Shown in pieces: positions 16,245-24,957 of a stretch of 64,000 nucleotides of DNA. Source of the stretch: Amycolatopsis umgeniensis. GTDB taxonomy: Bacteria; Actinomycetota; Actinomycetes; Mycobacteriales; Pseudonocardiaceae. The position numbers and the translations under genes are program-made. The stretch covers positions 4,836,001-4,900,000 of the forward strand of contig NZ_JACHMX010000001.1 of NCBI RefSeq assembly GCF_014205155.1, read 5' to 3'. Positions within the stretch are counted from its first letter, which is position 1, and each line of letters opens with the position of its first letter. The notes under the pieces were generated by a model. It saw only the letters and a program-made list of their open reading frames with translations, had not been told where the DNA came from and searched no databases.

Positions 16245-17018
16245 GTGACGGATGTGGGAGCTCAGACGATCGACGCGGCGCGTGCCGGTCGTTTCGTGGC
16301 TCGCACGCTCGCCGTACTGGGCGGTGTCGTCGTGGCATGGTTCGCCGTCGAGGCGACCGCGAGCGCGGACACAGCCGCCATCGATGTGCCGTCAGGGTTC
16401 GATGTCCCGACGACCATCGGTGATGTCGACCAGGCCCGGTTGTGGGGCGAAAGTCAGGCTTCCCCCCTCACGCGGGAAATCTCGGACGACGTCAGTGCCG
16501 TTGTCGGCCGCGTCGCCGGTCCGTCGGATGATCTCGCCGAAATCCTGAAGCCCGCGATGGGCGTCGTGACGGCGACAACCGAACGCGTGCCGAAGACGCC
16601 GTTCGACATCGTCATCCTGCGGCAGCCGTCCGAGGCCGCGCGCGGACCTGTCCTCGCTTCGCCGCTCGACAGTGGTGTGCCCGCGTCGGTTCCGGCGGCG
16701 ACCTCTTCTGTCTCTTTCGACGCGACTGAGCCGGCTGGCTCGCCGTGCCGGTATGAGACCGTCGTCGATCATCCGTCCCCGGTGACGTCCCCGCCACCTT
16801 CCGATCGCGACGCGTCGACACCGAATCCGCCGTGGTCGCCGATGTCCGCGTGTGGAACGGCGACGAGCGCCGCCACCGCGTCCGGTGGCGACCACCAGGG
16901 TGGCACCGTCCTACCGGGCCGCGTGGCCTGGGACATCCCCTTTTCCGCGGGATACCGCGACTTCGAGCACCAGGCAGTCCGAGCCGTGTCGATCCGGCCG
17001 GGCGTCACACCGGGCTGA
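16245..17018 (+). CDS. Exported low-complexity protein, unknown
   Basis: A 257-residue protein of no known family. An N-terminal segment VARTLAVLGGVVVAWFAVEATASA looks like a signal peptide. The mature part begins with DVPSGFDVPTTIGDVDQARLWGE and is rich in Pro, Ser, Thr and Ala after residue 140. GTG at 16245 follows GGAG. The next gene also encodes a Pro/Val-rich exported protein, and together they resemble the paired cell-surface proteins of actinomycetes, but I cannot name them. Confidence 0.6.
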   Translation: MTDVGAQTIDAARAGRFVARTLAVLGGVVVAWFAVEATASADTAAIDVPSGFDVPTTIGDVDQARLWGESQASPLTREISDDVSAVVGRVAGPSDDLAEILKPAMGVVTATTERVPKTPFDIVILRQPSEAARGPVLASPLDSGVPASVPAATSSVSFDATEPAGSPCRYETVVDHPSPVTSPPPSDRDASTPNPPWSPMSACGTATSAATASGGDHQGGTVLPGRVAWDIPFSAGYRDFEHQAVRAVSIRPGVTPG

Positions 17019-17132
17019 TCGCGCCCGCGATTTCACCGCTTTCCCTCGCCGCACCTCTTTTCCGTGGTGGATCGGCTTTCGCCGGGTTCCGGCCACGAAT
17101 CACTTCTTCTCATGCTCAAAGGAGTATTTGTC

Positions 17133-17966
17133 ATGCAGAACTGGGTTAAGTACATCCTTCAGGCCACCCTTGCCAGTGGTGGCCTGCTGATGCTGGGCAC
17201 GGGCATCGCCTCGGCGGCCGAGAACGTCGACCCCGATCTGCCGGCGTCCCTGCTGGACCAGCACACCACCGCACCCGTGACGAGCGGGCTGGCCGAGGCC
17301 CTGCGGCAGCTGGACACGGCGAAGCAGGACTCGGTGCTGCCCGCCGTGGACACGATGGTCACCGACGTCCCGGCCGCGGTGCCTCCCACGTCGACCCCGG
17401 TCGGACCGGTTTACCCGGTTCCGGCGGACCTGCTGGACCTCCTGCCGCCGAAGGTCGGCGATGTCGCCGAAGCCCTGCCCGAGCCGGACCTGTACCAGCC
17501 GCTGGGTGCCGAGCTGGGCGCGACCCAGTTGCCGATCCTGCCGGTCTTCCCTCGCGTGGAGCAGGTGGAAAACACACTCGCGGGACACGAACCCGCCATC
17601 CCCGTCCAGAGTGAACTGGCGGTTCCGCTCGTTCCGTTGAGCGGCACCGTCGCGTCCGACCCGCTCAACGCCGGCTCCGGCACCAGGGTGACCGCTCTCC
17701 ACGCCGAGGCACCGCAGGTGGCGAACTCGAACGAGGCTCCTGGCCTGACGCCGATGCCGGCGATGGCCGACGTGCCGGGCCACCCTCAGCGCACTGACCG
17801 GTCCGCATCCGAGCTTCCGCTGGTCGGCGGGCTCTTGTCGGGTGGCGGTTCGACACTTCCCACGCACATGGCCACCAGCGGGAGCCTCCCCCTGCTCGGC
17901 GCGCTGTCCGAGAACGACTTGACGCACCAAGTCACCGGCACGGCGGAAAGCCTGCTTCGTAAGTAG
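17133..17966 (+). CDS. Exported Pro/Leu/Val-rich protein, unknown
   Basis: A 277-residue secreted protein. The signal peptide MQNWVKYILQATLASGGLLMLGTGIASA resembles those of actinomycete aerial-surface (chaplin- or rodlin-type) proteins, but there is no chaplin domain. The mature chain has repeated LP.LP motifs (LLDLLPPKVGDVAEALPEP; LPLVGGLLSGGGSTLP). ATG at 17133 follows AAAGGAG by eight bases. A strong terminator comes 24 bases after the stop. Probably part of the cell surface, by signal peptide only. Confidence 0.65.
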   Translation: MQNWVKYILQATLASGGLLMLGTGIASAAENVDPDLPASLLDQHTTAPVTSGLAEALRQLDTAKQDSVLPAVDTMVTDVPAAVPPTSTPVGPVYPVPADLLDLLPPKVGDVAEALPEPDLYQPLGAELGATQLPILPVFPRVEQVENTLAGHEPAIPVQSELAVPLVPLSGTVASDPLNAGSGTRVTALHAEAPQVANSNEAPGLTPMPAMADVPGHPQRTDRSASELPLVGGLLSGGGSTLPTHMATSGSLPLLGALSENDLTHQVTGTAESLLRK

Positions 17967-17990
17967 CGCTCGCCAGGAATCGATGCGACG

Positions 17991-18022
17991 AGAGGCCCGG
18001 GTACACCTGTACCCGGGCCTCT
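17991..18022. terminator. Bidirectional terminator
   Basis: AGAGGCCCGGGTAC and GTACCCGGGCCTCT form a perfect 14-bp stem with a four-base loop, between the convergent secreted-protein and MerR genes. Confidence 0.85.
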
Positions 18023-18047
18023 GGTCGTTCTCCGGTGCTCGGGCGAG

Positions 18048-18788
18048 CTACCCACCCGCGCTTTCGTGTCCGGCCCGCAGCCGGGCGCGGTGCGTGAGTT
18101 CGCCGACGACGCGCTGCCACGCCGGTGACGCCTCGGAGATCCGGGAAACGACCAGTTCGAGGTAGCCCGGCCGCCCGCCGTCACCCTCGTGAGCGATCTC
18201 CCAGGCGTCCAGATCGTCGATGAGCCGGTCCAGGCGCGGATCGCGCGGATCCCAGCCGATCGCCTGGTCACAGGCGAGATAGACGCGCAACGTCTCGGGA
18301 TCGTCGAAGGCGGCGTTCTTGTCCCGTAGCCGCTCCGGCATGACGCGTGGATCCAGCGCCTGCATCAGGATCCACGCGTCGCGCTCGAGCAGGACCCGCT
18401 GTTCACTGACCCCCAGCTCGCGCATCCGGTCCAGGAGGGCGACCACGTCGGGAGGCAGGACCAGCCGCTCGCCGACGGCCAGTTCGGCGATCCGGGGGCG
18501 GTTTTCGGTGAGCTGGTCGATCTTGCGCCGCAGTGCGGCGTCGATGTCGGTGATGGCGGCGGCGAACTCGGCGGGCTGGGCGTGCAGCAGCGCGTCGACC
18601 CGGGCCAGTGGCACACCGGCGTCGGCGAGGGTTCTGATCCGGATGAGATCCACCGCCGCCTGCGCGCCGTACCGGCGGTAGCCGGAGGCATCGCGTCCGG
18701 GTTCGGGCAGCAGGCCGACGTGGTGGTAGTGGCGGACGGTGCGCACGGTCACGCCGGCGGTCGCCGCGAGCTGGCCGATCGTGAGCAT
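18048..18788 (-). CDS. MerR family transcriptional regulator
   Basis: A 246-residue regulator. The winged helix starts at once (MLTIGQLAATAGVTVRTVRHYHHVGLL) and runs to the dimerisation helix near residue 110. The remaining 130 residues form an effector domain of the TipA/antibiotic-binding sort. Ten bases upstream ends the alpha/beta hydrolase gene, in the same direction, so the two probably share a promoter and the regulator controls the hydrolase. Ligand unknown. Confidence 0.85.
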   Translation of the reverse strand: MLTIGQLAATAGVTVRTVRHYHHVGLLPEPGRDASGYRRYGAQAAVDLIRIRTLADAGVPLARVDALLHAQPAEFAAAITDIDAALRRKIDQLTENRPRIAELAVGERLVLPPDVVALLDRMRELGVSEQRVLLERDAWILMQALDPRVMPERLRDKNAAFDDPETLRVYLACDQAIGWDPRDPRLDRLIDDLDAWEIAHEGDGGRPGYLELVVSRISEASPAWQRVVGELTHRARLRAGHESAGG

Positions 18789-18797
18789 CCGCTGAGT

Positions 18798-19691
18798 CTA
18801 GGAGCGGTCGACGACATCGCGGATCGCCTGGACCACGGCGTCGGGGCGGTCGAAGCAGAGCCGGTGGTGGAGGGTGTCGGTGAGGACGCGCTGCTCCCCT
18901 CGGGAGACCTTGCTCACCAGGGCCGCGTCCATTCTCGTCTTGCCGTCGCACAGCTCGCGTGACAGCTGTTCCGGCTGGGCGGGGTCGGTGCCCACGACGG
19001 TGAGCGCGATCACCGGCACGTCGGGGAGCTCCGGTCCGGCCCGCAGCTCGGCGGCCAGTTCGACCAGGCCGCCGCGTTCGGCGACGCCGGCGCGGAGCCA
19101 GTCGTCGCTGACCTTGGCCTCGATCAGCGCCTCGCGAACGTGCTCCGGGTACCCGGAACGCAACTCCGCGTACGTCTCGCGGAGGACCGGGCGCAGCCTG
19201 TCGAGCTGCTCCACGTCGGGTGCCGTGCGCTCCGCCTCGGCCAGGCTCGCCGAGGCGGGCATGAAGTCGTCCCAGGCGGGATGAAGGGCGTCCAACCACA
19301 CCAGTCCCGCCACTTCACCTGGGTAGAGCTGCGCGAATCGGTGCGCGTAGAGGCCGCCGAGGGAGTGCGCCGCCAGGACGTAGGGGTCGGGGACGTCCTG
19401 GGCGAGCAGCAGCGCGTGCAGTTCCGTGGCCACCGCGGCGGCGGTGCGCGGCAGCGGGAGGGGATCGCTGTAGCCCGTGCCCCCGCGGTCGTAGACCACG
19501 GCGGTGGTGAACCGCGCGACCTCCTGCTGGATGCCGAGGTAGTCCAGGCCGACCGCACTGGCGCCCGGCAGGACCACGACGGCCGGTCCGCCGTCGCCCG
19601 ACCGGTGCACGAAAAGGCGGCGGCCGTCGATCTCCTGGAAGCCCCCGATCGGCGGCGCGGGCCGGGCCGGGGGAGTGCTGTCGTCCGTCAT
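18798..19691 (-). CDS. Alpha/beta hydrolase
   Basis: A 297-residue soluble alpha/beta-hydrolase. GRRLFVHRSGDGGPAVVVLPG opens the fold, VVYDRGGTGYSD is the typical oxyanion region, and the nucleophile is in AAHSLGGLYAHRF. ATG at 19691 follows GGAGGG; the frame is open 35 codons further upstream without support. Cotranscribed with a MerR regulator downstream; substrate unknown. Confidence 0.85.
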   Translation of the reverse strand: MTDDSTPPARPAPPIGGFQEIDGRRLFVHRSGDGGPAVVVLPGASAVGLDYLGIQQEVARFTTAVVYDRGGTGYSDPLPLPRTAAAVATELHALLLAQDVPDPYVLAAHSLGGLYAHRFAQLYPGEVAGLVWLDALHPAWDDFMPASASLAEAERTAPDVEQLDRLRPVLRETYAELRSGYPEHVREALIEAKVSDDWLRAGVAERGGLVELAAELRAGPELPDVPVIALTVVGTDPAQPEQLSRELCDGKTRMDAALVSKVSRGEQRVLTDTLHHRLCFDRPDAVVQAIRDVVDRS

Positions 19692-19704
19692 GCCCCAACC
19701 CTCC

Positions 19705-19721
19705 GACCCTGACGCTGGGTC
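19705..19721. promoter_or_regulatory. Possible MerR operator
   Basis: GACCC and GGGTC flank seven bases just upstream of the hydrolase start, next to a TTGACC hexamer on the minus strand. It could be the binding site of the MerR regulator encoded by the next gene. Weak evidence. Confidence 0.3.
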
Positions 19722-19888
19722 AAGGTCAAGCCTCCGGTCGAGATCTTCGGTCTGACCTGCGGAAAGGTGCCCCGCCACCAAAGTTTTCCGGGACACGACG
19801 TGTGCGGCCCGGGAAGACCTGCGATAATTGCCACTGAGATCGGGGCATCGAATGGGCTCAGACTCGCTATGAAGAGCAGGTAAAAAGT

Positions 19889-20092
19889 ATGGCTCAGGGC
19901 AGCGTTAAGTGGTTCAACGGCGAAAAGGGCTTCGGCTTCATCGCCCAGGACGACGGCGGACCGGACGTGTTCGTGCACTACTCGGAGATCCAGGGCAACG
20001 GCTTCAAGTCCCTGGACGAAGGGCAGCGCGTCGAATTCGAGATCGGCCAAGGTCAGAAGGGCCCCCAGGCCCAGCGCGTCGTCGCCATCTGA
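19889..20092 (+). CDS. Cold-shock protein (CspA family), copy 1
   Basis: A 67-residue OB-fold protein that binds single-stranded RNA and DNA. Both motifs are intact: KGFGFI (RNP1) and VFVHYSEI (RNP2). It is closely similar to the products at 38074 and 59239. A purine-rich GAAGAGCAGG lies upstream of the start, and a strong terminator follows. Confidence 0.95.
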   Translation: MAQGSVKWFNGEKGFGFIAQDDGGPDVFVHYSEIQGNGFKSLDEGQRVEFEIGQGQKGPQAQRVVAI

Positions 20093-20104
20093 CGTTTTTT
20101 CACG

Positions 20105-20140
20105 CCGAAGGCCCTCACCCGTTCGGGTGGGGGCCTTCGG
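20105..20140 (+). terminator. Terminator of cold-shock gene 1
   Basis: CCGAAGGCCCTCACCC pairs with GGGTGGGGGCCTTCGG around GTTC, a 16-bp stem with one G-T pair, 12 bases after the stop. Confidence 0.85.
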
Positions 20141-20266
20141 GCGTTTCCGGGGTGTGTCCAGGCTCATTCGCGGGCCGGACGATGGGCTCTGGAGCTCGTG
20201 TTCCGGCTACCGATATCGTCAAGGGATGCTTGTGATCGTTCGTGAGCACACGTGCGGCCGGACACG

Positions 20267-20896
20267 GTGAGCCGCACCGCCCCGGAGCCCGAGCAGGTCG
20301 GGCGGAAGGTGCGGCTGCGCGAGGTCGGCCTCCGGGACCGCAGGGTCCTGATGGGCTTCGACCGCGACATGGCCCGTGAGGCGACGCCGCTGATCGGCGG
20401 CGGGCACCGCCATTGGGCTTCGCACCGTTCGGGTTCGGCGGGCGACGACATCCACTTCGGTATCGAGACGGTGCGCGGCCGGATGCTGGTCGGCTCGGTC
20501 TGCACCATCGGCGCCGACCCGGTGACCGGCCTGTTCGGCTACGGCATCGGGATCGCCCCTCGCCACCAGCGCTGCGGGTACGCCACGGACGCCATCACCG
20601 TCCTCCTGGCGCATATGTTCGAGCAGCGCGGCTTCCGCAAATGCGAGGTCAGCGTGTACGGCGGCAACCTGGCGTCGCTTTCGCTGCACGGCGGCCTCGG
20701 CTTCCGCGAGGAAGGCAGGCTGCGCGACACCGAGGTGGTGCGCGGCGAGATCAAGTACCTGGTGCGGATGGGGATCACCGCCGAGGAGTTCGCCGCGCGG
20801 CCCTCGGACGGCCAAACCGACCTCGGACGGCGTGGTCAGCACCGGCGGCCCCGCCGCGGCAAGCACTGGCGCGCGCCCGCCGCGGTCAGCGGCTGA
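20267..20896 (+). CDS. GNAT family N-acetyltransferase
   Basis: A 209-residue protein of the RimJ/RimL-like GNAT group. GYGIGIAPRHQRCGYATDAI is the acetyl-CoA-binding region, followed by SVYGGNLASLSLHGGLGFREEG, the usual end of the fold. A basic tail of some 25 residues (GRRGQHRRPRRGKHWR) is unusual. GTG at 20267 is chosen; GTG at 20252 is possible. Its 3' end overlaps the convergent response-regulator gene by 11 bases. Substrate unknown. Confidence 0.8.
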   Translation: MSRTAPEPEQVGRKVRLREVGLRDRRVLMGFDRDMAREATPLIGGGHRHWASHRSGSAGDDIHFGIETVRGRMLVGSVCTIGADPVTGLFGYGIGIAPRHQRCGYATDAITVLLAHMFEQRGFRKCEVSVYGGNLASLSLHGGLGFREEGRLRDTEVVRGEIKYLVRMGITAEEFAARPSDGQTDLGRRGQHRRPRRGKHWRAPAAVSG

Positions 20897-21533
20897 TCAT
20901 CCCGGACTCGTAGGCGAAGACGACAGCCTGGACACGGTCGCGCAGGCCCAGTTTCGTGAGGATGCGGCCGACGTGGGTCTTCACCGTCCCCTGCGAGAGG
21001 TACAGCAGCTCGGCGATCTCGGCGTTGGACAGACCGCGCGCCAGCTGCTGCAACACCTCGTGTTCGCGGCCGGTGAGCAGGGCGAGTTTGGCGTCGGGCG
21101 ACGGCGCGGGCAGGCCGGTGACGACGCGGTCGAGCAGCCGCCGGGTGACGGTGGGCGCGAGGGTGGCTTCACCGGCGGCCACGACGCGGACGCCGGAGAG
21201 CAGGTCCGGCGCCAGCGCGTCCTTGAGCAGGAAGCCGCTGGCCCCCGCCTGGAGCGCGGCGTAGACGTACTCGTCCAGGTCGAACGTGGTCAGCACCAGG
21301 ACCCGCGTGCGGTGGGCGGCGGCGATCGCGGCGGTGGCCTCGACGCCGTCCATCCCGGGCATCCGGATGTCCATGAGCACGACGTCGGGATCGAGGTCCG
21401 CCACCAGTTCGATGGCCTCCGCGCCGTCACCCGCCTCGCCGACGACGTCGATGTCCTCCGCGTTGTCCAGGATCATCCGCAGGCCGGTGCGCACGAGTGC
21501 CTGGTCGTCGGCGATCACCACCCGGATCGTCAT
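20886..21533 (-). CDS. NarL-type response regulator
   Basis: A 215-residue protein: receiver domain with phospho-acceptor Asp in DPDVVLMDIRMPG (residue 54) and Lys in LLKD, then a LuxR-type helix-turn-helix (LTGREHEVLQQLARGLSNAEI; GTVKTHVGRIL). The start overlaps the kinase gene's stop by four bases, so both are made together. Targets unknown. Confidence 0.92.
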   Translation of the reverse strand: MTIRVVIADDQALVRTGLRMILDNAEDIDVVGEAGDGAEAIELVADLDPDVVLMDIRMPGMDGVEATAAIAAAHRTRVLVLTTFDLDEYVYAALQAGASGFLLKDALAPDLLSGVRVVAAGEATLAPTVTRRLLDRVVTGLPAPSPDAKLALLTGREHEVLQQLARGLSNAEIAELLYLSQGTVKTHVGRILTKLGLRDRVQAVVFAYESGMISR

Positions 21534-22771
21534 GACGGCAGGCTCGCGCGGACGGCGAAGCCGCGATCCGGTCTCGGTCCCGCGTCGAAGGTGCCGCCCA
21601 GTACGTTCACCCGTTCCCGCATCCCTTCGAGGCCGTGCCCGACGCCGGACGGCGGTTCCGTCGCGTTGCCGTCGTCGGAAACCTCGATCTCCAGCGCACC
21701 GGGCTCGTATCGCATCACGATAGTCACCGACGCGTCCGGGCCGGCGTGTTTCAGCACGTTCGTCAGTGACTCCTGCACGATGCGGTAGGCCGCCAAGTCC
21801 ACTGTGGACGGAAGTGGCCGGGGTTCCCCTTCGACCAGGAACTCGACCGGTGTGCCCGCGGCGCGGATGTCGGCGGCCAGCCGCGGCAGGCGTTCCGCGC
21901 CCGGCTGGGGTTCCCAGTCCGGCGTGTCCTGGCCGAGCGCGCCGAGCAGCCGCCGGATCTCGCTCAACGCGGTCCGCCCGGTGCCGACGATGGCGTCCAG
22001 CGCCTCACGCGACCGCTCGGGCCGCCGGTCCAGTTCCGCTTGGGCGCCTTGCGCCTGCAGGACCACCACCGAAAGCGCGTGCGCGACGACGTCGTGCAGC
22101 TCGCGGCTGATCCGCCCGCGTTCGGCGGCGACGGCCAGCGCGGCCTGGGTGTCACGCTCGCGTTCGAGGTCGGCGGCCCGCTGTTCCAGTACCGACAGCC
22201 GGATCCGGCGCTGCCGCGTGTTCAGCCCCGCCAGCCAGGCCACCGCGAGCGAGAGCCCGATACCGGCGAACCCGCCCCAGTCCTGGACCTGGCGGTGGTC
22301 GGCGTCCAAGTCGGGAGGTGCCAGCGGATCGATGATGATGATCCGCGGCGGTATCGGCGCCGGTGTCCGCGAGTTCGTTTCGGAGGAATGGAACGACCAC
22401 GCTCCGGCGACGAGCAGTCCCGCCGCCAGCAGCGCGAGGGAGAGCCGCCGCGAACCCCAGGCCGCGACGGAGAAGAGGCCGATCAACGCCACGCCGTCGA
22501 CAGGGCGGAGATCGTTGCCCATGGCCAGATGCAGGAGGGAGACCACCGCCCCGGTCGCGAACGTGATCGTCGGGTTGCGGTGCCGGATGAGCAGAGAGGC
22601 CAAGGCCACCAAGGAGGTCATCCACCATTCGAAGCCCTCGGGGTCATCGGCCGAGACCACAGTGGACAGTCCGATGAGTACGGTCAGCCCGAGGTCCACG
22701 GCCTTCGGGTGACTCCTGAGGATGGCCAGCACCAGCCGAGCGTAATCCCGGATCCGGCGTCGCGGATCCAT
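21530..22771 (-). CDS. Sensor histidine kinase (HisKA_3)
   Basis: A 413-residue membrane kinase. The N-terminal half has about five hydrophobic segments. The dimerisation/phospho-acceptor helix reads RISRELHDVVAHALSVVVLQ, and the ATPase domain includes RIVQESLTNVLKHAG (N box) and GHGLEGMRERV (G box). ATG at 22771 is chosen where the membrane domain starts; the frame is open further up in the sequence opposite the lipase gene. Coupled to the response regulator at 20886. Signal unknown. Confidence 0.9.
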   Translation of the reverse strand: MDPRRRIRDYARLVLAILRSHPKAVDLGLTVLIGLSTVVSADDPEGFEWWMTSLVALASLLIRHRNPTITFATGAVVSLLHLAMGNDLRPVDGVALIGLFSVAAWGSRRLSLALLAAGLLVAGAWSFHSSETNSRTPAPIPPRIIIIDPLAPPDLDADHRQVQDWGGFAGIGLSLAVAWLAGLNTRQRRIRLSVLEQRAADLERERDTQAALAVAAERGRISRELHDVVAHALSVVVLQAQGAQAELDRRPERSREALDAIVGTGRTALSEIRRLLGALGQDTPDWEPQPGAERLPRLAADIRAAGTPVEFLVEGEPRPLPSTVDLAAYRIVQESLTNVLKHAGPDASVTIVMRYEPGALEIEVSDDGNATEPPSGVGHGLEGMRERVNVLGGTFDAGPRPDRGFAVRASLPS

Positions 22772-22871
22772 CTCGCGGCAGACCCCGGCATGAGACCTGC
22801 GACAGACGCGCGAACACGCCGCCGGGCAGCAGGCTGGGTCGCGGAAGATCCTCGACAGAACAGGAATCCTC

Positions 22872-23960
22872 ATGAGAAGGCTTCTCGTCGCACTGGTCGC
22901 CTTGTCCGCCATGGTGTCCTTGGCGAGCCCGGCTTCGGCGGCCGCGACGCCCTTGACCTTGCCGCCGCCGACCGGTCCGCATCCGGTCGGCTCCACCGAC
23001 CTGCATCTGGTCGACTCCGCGCGTCAGGACCCGTGGGTGCCGGCGGGGCCGCGCGAGCTGATGGTGTCGATGTTCTACCCGGCCCTGCCGTTCGGCCCGA
23101 AACGGCCGTACCTCACGTTGGCCGAGGCCAAGATGTTCCTGACCGAATCCGGTCTCCCGGACATCGATCCCGGGCGGCTCGCCGGGGTCCGGACCACCGC
23201 CAGGGTCGATGCCCCGCCACTGCCGGGAAAGCGCGCGCTGGTCGTCCTGTCGCCAGGGTTCAACAAACCTCGCACCACGCTCACCGGGCTGGCGGAAGAG
23301 CTGGCGAGCAAGGGTTTCGTCGTCGCGGTGATCGGCCACAACTACGAATCCTTCGGCACCGCCTTCCCGGACGGGCGGGTCACCGGCTGCGTCGCGTGCG
23401 GATCCGATTCCACCTTGCTCCCGCCGATCCGCGCCCTGGATGTCTCGTTCGTCCTCGACACGCTGACCAGGCCTTCGTCGAAGTGGTCCCGGCTGATCGA
23501 CCGGACGCGGATCGGCATGGCCGGGCATTCCATCGGCGGGTACAGCACGCCGTCGGCGATGGTCGCCGATCAGCGGATCCGCGCCGGTGCCGATCTGGAC
23601 GGCAGGCTGTGGTCGCCGGTCCCCGCGTCCGGGATCGACCGGCCGTTCCTGCTGCTCGGCCGCGAAAGCGAGTACACCCCGGCCGGTCCGGACACGACCT
23701 GGGCGGGCAGCTGGCCGAACCTCACCGGCTGGAAGCGCTGGATCAGCGTCGCGACGGCCGGGCACGCTTCCTTCACCGACGTCGGCCCGCTCGGCGAACA
23801 GCTCGGCCTGGCCCCGCCCGGAACGCTCGGCGGCGACCGGGGGCTGGCGCTGACCAGGGCTTACGTGTCCGCCTTCTTCGACAAGAGCCTGCGCGGCGGA
23901 CGGCAGCCGCTGCTGGACGGTCCGGTGGCGGGCAACCCCGAGGTCAAGTTCTGGAACTGA
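22872..23960 (+). CDS. Secreted lipase/PAF-acetylhydrolase-like esterase
   Basis: A 362-residue exported alpha/beta-hydrolase. The signal peptide ends ASPASAA. The nucleophile elbow is GMAGHSIGGYST; VVLSPGFNKPRTT forms the oxyanion part, and the histidine is probably in TAGHASFTDVG. The pattern is that of platelet-activating-factor acetylhydrolase and cutinase-like lipases of actinomycetes. It is divergent from the histidine kinase, with a 100-bp spacer. Its last 17 bases overlap the convergent SDR gene. Confidence 0.8.
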   Translation: MRRLLVALVALSAMVSLASPASAAATPLTLPPPTGPHPVGSTDLHLVDSARQDPWVPAGPRELMVSMFYPALPFGPKRPYLTLAEAKMFLTESGLPDIDPGRLAGVRTTARVDAPPLPGKRALVVLSPGFNKPRTTLTGLAEELASKGFVVAVIGHNYESFGTAFPDGRVTGCVACGSDSTLLPPIRALDVSFVLDTLTRPSSKWSRLIDRTRIGMAGHSIGGYSTPSAMVADQRIRAGADLDGRLWSPVPASGIDRPFLLLGRESEYTPAGPDTTWAGSWPNLTGWKRWISVATAGHASFTDVGPLGEQLGLAPPGTLGGDRGLALTRAYVSAFFDKSLRGGRQPLLDGPVAGNPEVKFWN

Positions 23961-24903
23961 CTCCGGTGAGGCCGTCCGAAAGCTCCCAGAGCCGGGCGGC
24001 CTCACCGGCGTCGATCGCGAAGGGACGCACGCCCACCCACTCGCCCTCTTCGGGGGCGATCTCGGCGATGTCGCAGTCCTCGCAGTAGAGCCCGCCCATG
24101 CCGTCCAACCGGGGTGACGTCGCGGCCCAGACCTGGGTGGCGGCGCCCTGCCGCGGTGACTTGAAATCCGGGTCGGCCTGGGCGCCGCGCTCGTCGATCC
24201 AGCCGAACTCGACCATCTCCTCCTGCCGGAGATGCCGCTGCAGGGGTGTGAGGATCGCGCCCGGATGCAGGCTGAAGGCGCGGATCCCGTGCTCGGCGCC
24301 GATCGCGTCCAGGTGCACCGAGAACAGCACGTTCGCGGTCTTGGCCTGACCGTAGGCGAGCCATCGGTCGTAGCCGCGTTCGAACTGGACGTCGTCCCAG
24401 CGCATCGGGGAAGAGTGGTGACCGGAGGAGGCCACCGAGACCACGCGGGCGCCGCCGGACGCCGCCAGCGCGGGCCAGAGCCGGTTCACCAGGGCGAAGT
24501 GGCCGAGGTGGCAGATCGCGAAATGCGACTCCCAGCCGCGGCCGACCCGCCGCTCCGGCGCGGCCATGATCCCGGCGTTCGCGATCAGCAGGTCGATGGA
24601 GCGTCCGGTGTCGAGGAAGTGACGCGCGAAGGTCTCGACGCTCGTCAGGTCCGCGAGGTCGAGCTCGCCGACTTCGGTGCCGGGGATCCCGGCGAGGGCG
24701 GCCTCCGCGTCGGCCGGACGGCGGGCGGGGACGATCACGTGCGCGCCGGCGTTCGCCAGTGCGCGCGTGGTTTCCAGGCCCAGTCCCGAATATCCGCCGG
24801 TGACAAGGGCGAGTTCGCCGGAGAGGTCGATTCCGCGAAGGACCTCCTCGGCGGTACTGCGCGCGCCGAAGCCGGATCCGATCTTGTGCTGTGAGGTGGT
24901 CAT
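23944..24903 (-). CDS. Short-chain dehydrogenase/reductase
   Basis: A 319-residue NAD(P)-dependent oxidoreductase. The cofactor motif is TGGYSGLGLETTRAL, the structural motif is NAGIM, and the catalytic residues sit in VVSVASSGHH and YGQAKTAN (YxxxK). The size and the HPGAILTPLQRHL segment match the retinol-dehydrogenase-like SDRs. It is divergent from a MerR regulator, with a MerR-type promoter between them, so the gene is probably switched on by that regulator. Substrate unknown. Confidence 0.9.
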   Translation of the reverse strand: MTTSQHKIGSGFGARSTAEEVLRGIDLSGELALVTGGYSGLGLETTRALANAGAHVIVPARRPADAEAALAGIPGTEVGELDLADLTSVETFARHFLDTGRSIDLLIANAGIMAAPERRVGRGWESHFAICHLGHFALVNRLWPALAASGGARVVSVASSGHHSSPMRWDDVQFERGYDRWLAYGQAKTANVLFSVHLDAIGAEHGIRAFSLHPGAILTPLQRHLRQEEMVEFGWIDERGAQADPDFKSPRQGAATQVWAATSPRLDGMGGLYCEDCDIAEIAPEEGEWVGVRPFAIDAGEAARLWELSDGLTGVSSRT

Positions 24904-24910
24904 GCGGCGA

Positions 24911-24941
24911 ACGCTAGGAGCTAGAGGGCTCTCTAGGTCAA
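24911..24941 (-). promoter_or_regulatory. MerR-type promoter with 19-bp spacer and inverted repeat
   Basis: On the minus strand TTGACC and TAGCGT are 19 bases apart, the long spacer typical of MerR-activated promoters. Between them lies the perfect inverted repeat CTAGAG-AGCC-CTCTAG (24921-24936). It drives the SDR gene and sits beside the MerR gene at 24958. Confidence 0.75.
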
Positions 24942-24957
24942 CGCTAGTGTCGGCCAC

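Noticed and set aside
22040..24088. Plus-strand open frame of 682 codons
   Set aside because: Shadow of the kinase and lipase genes; Arg/Asp/Gly-rich without domains.
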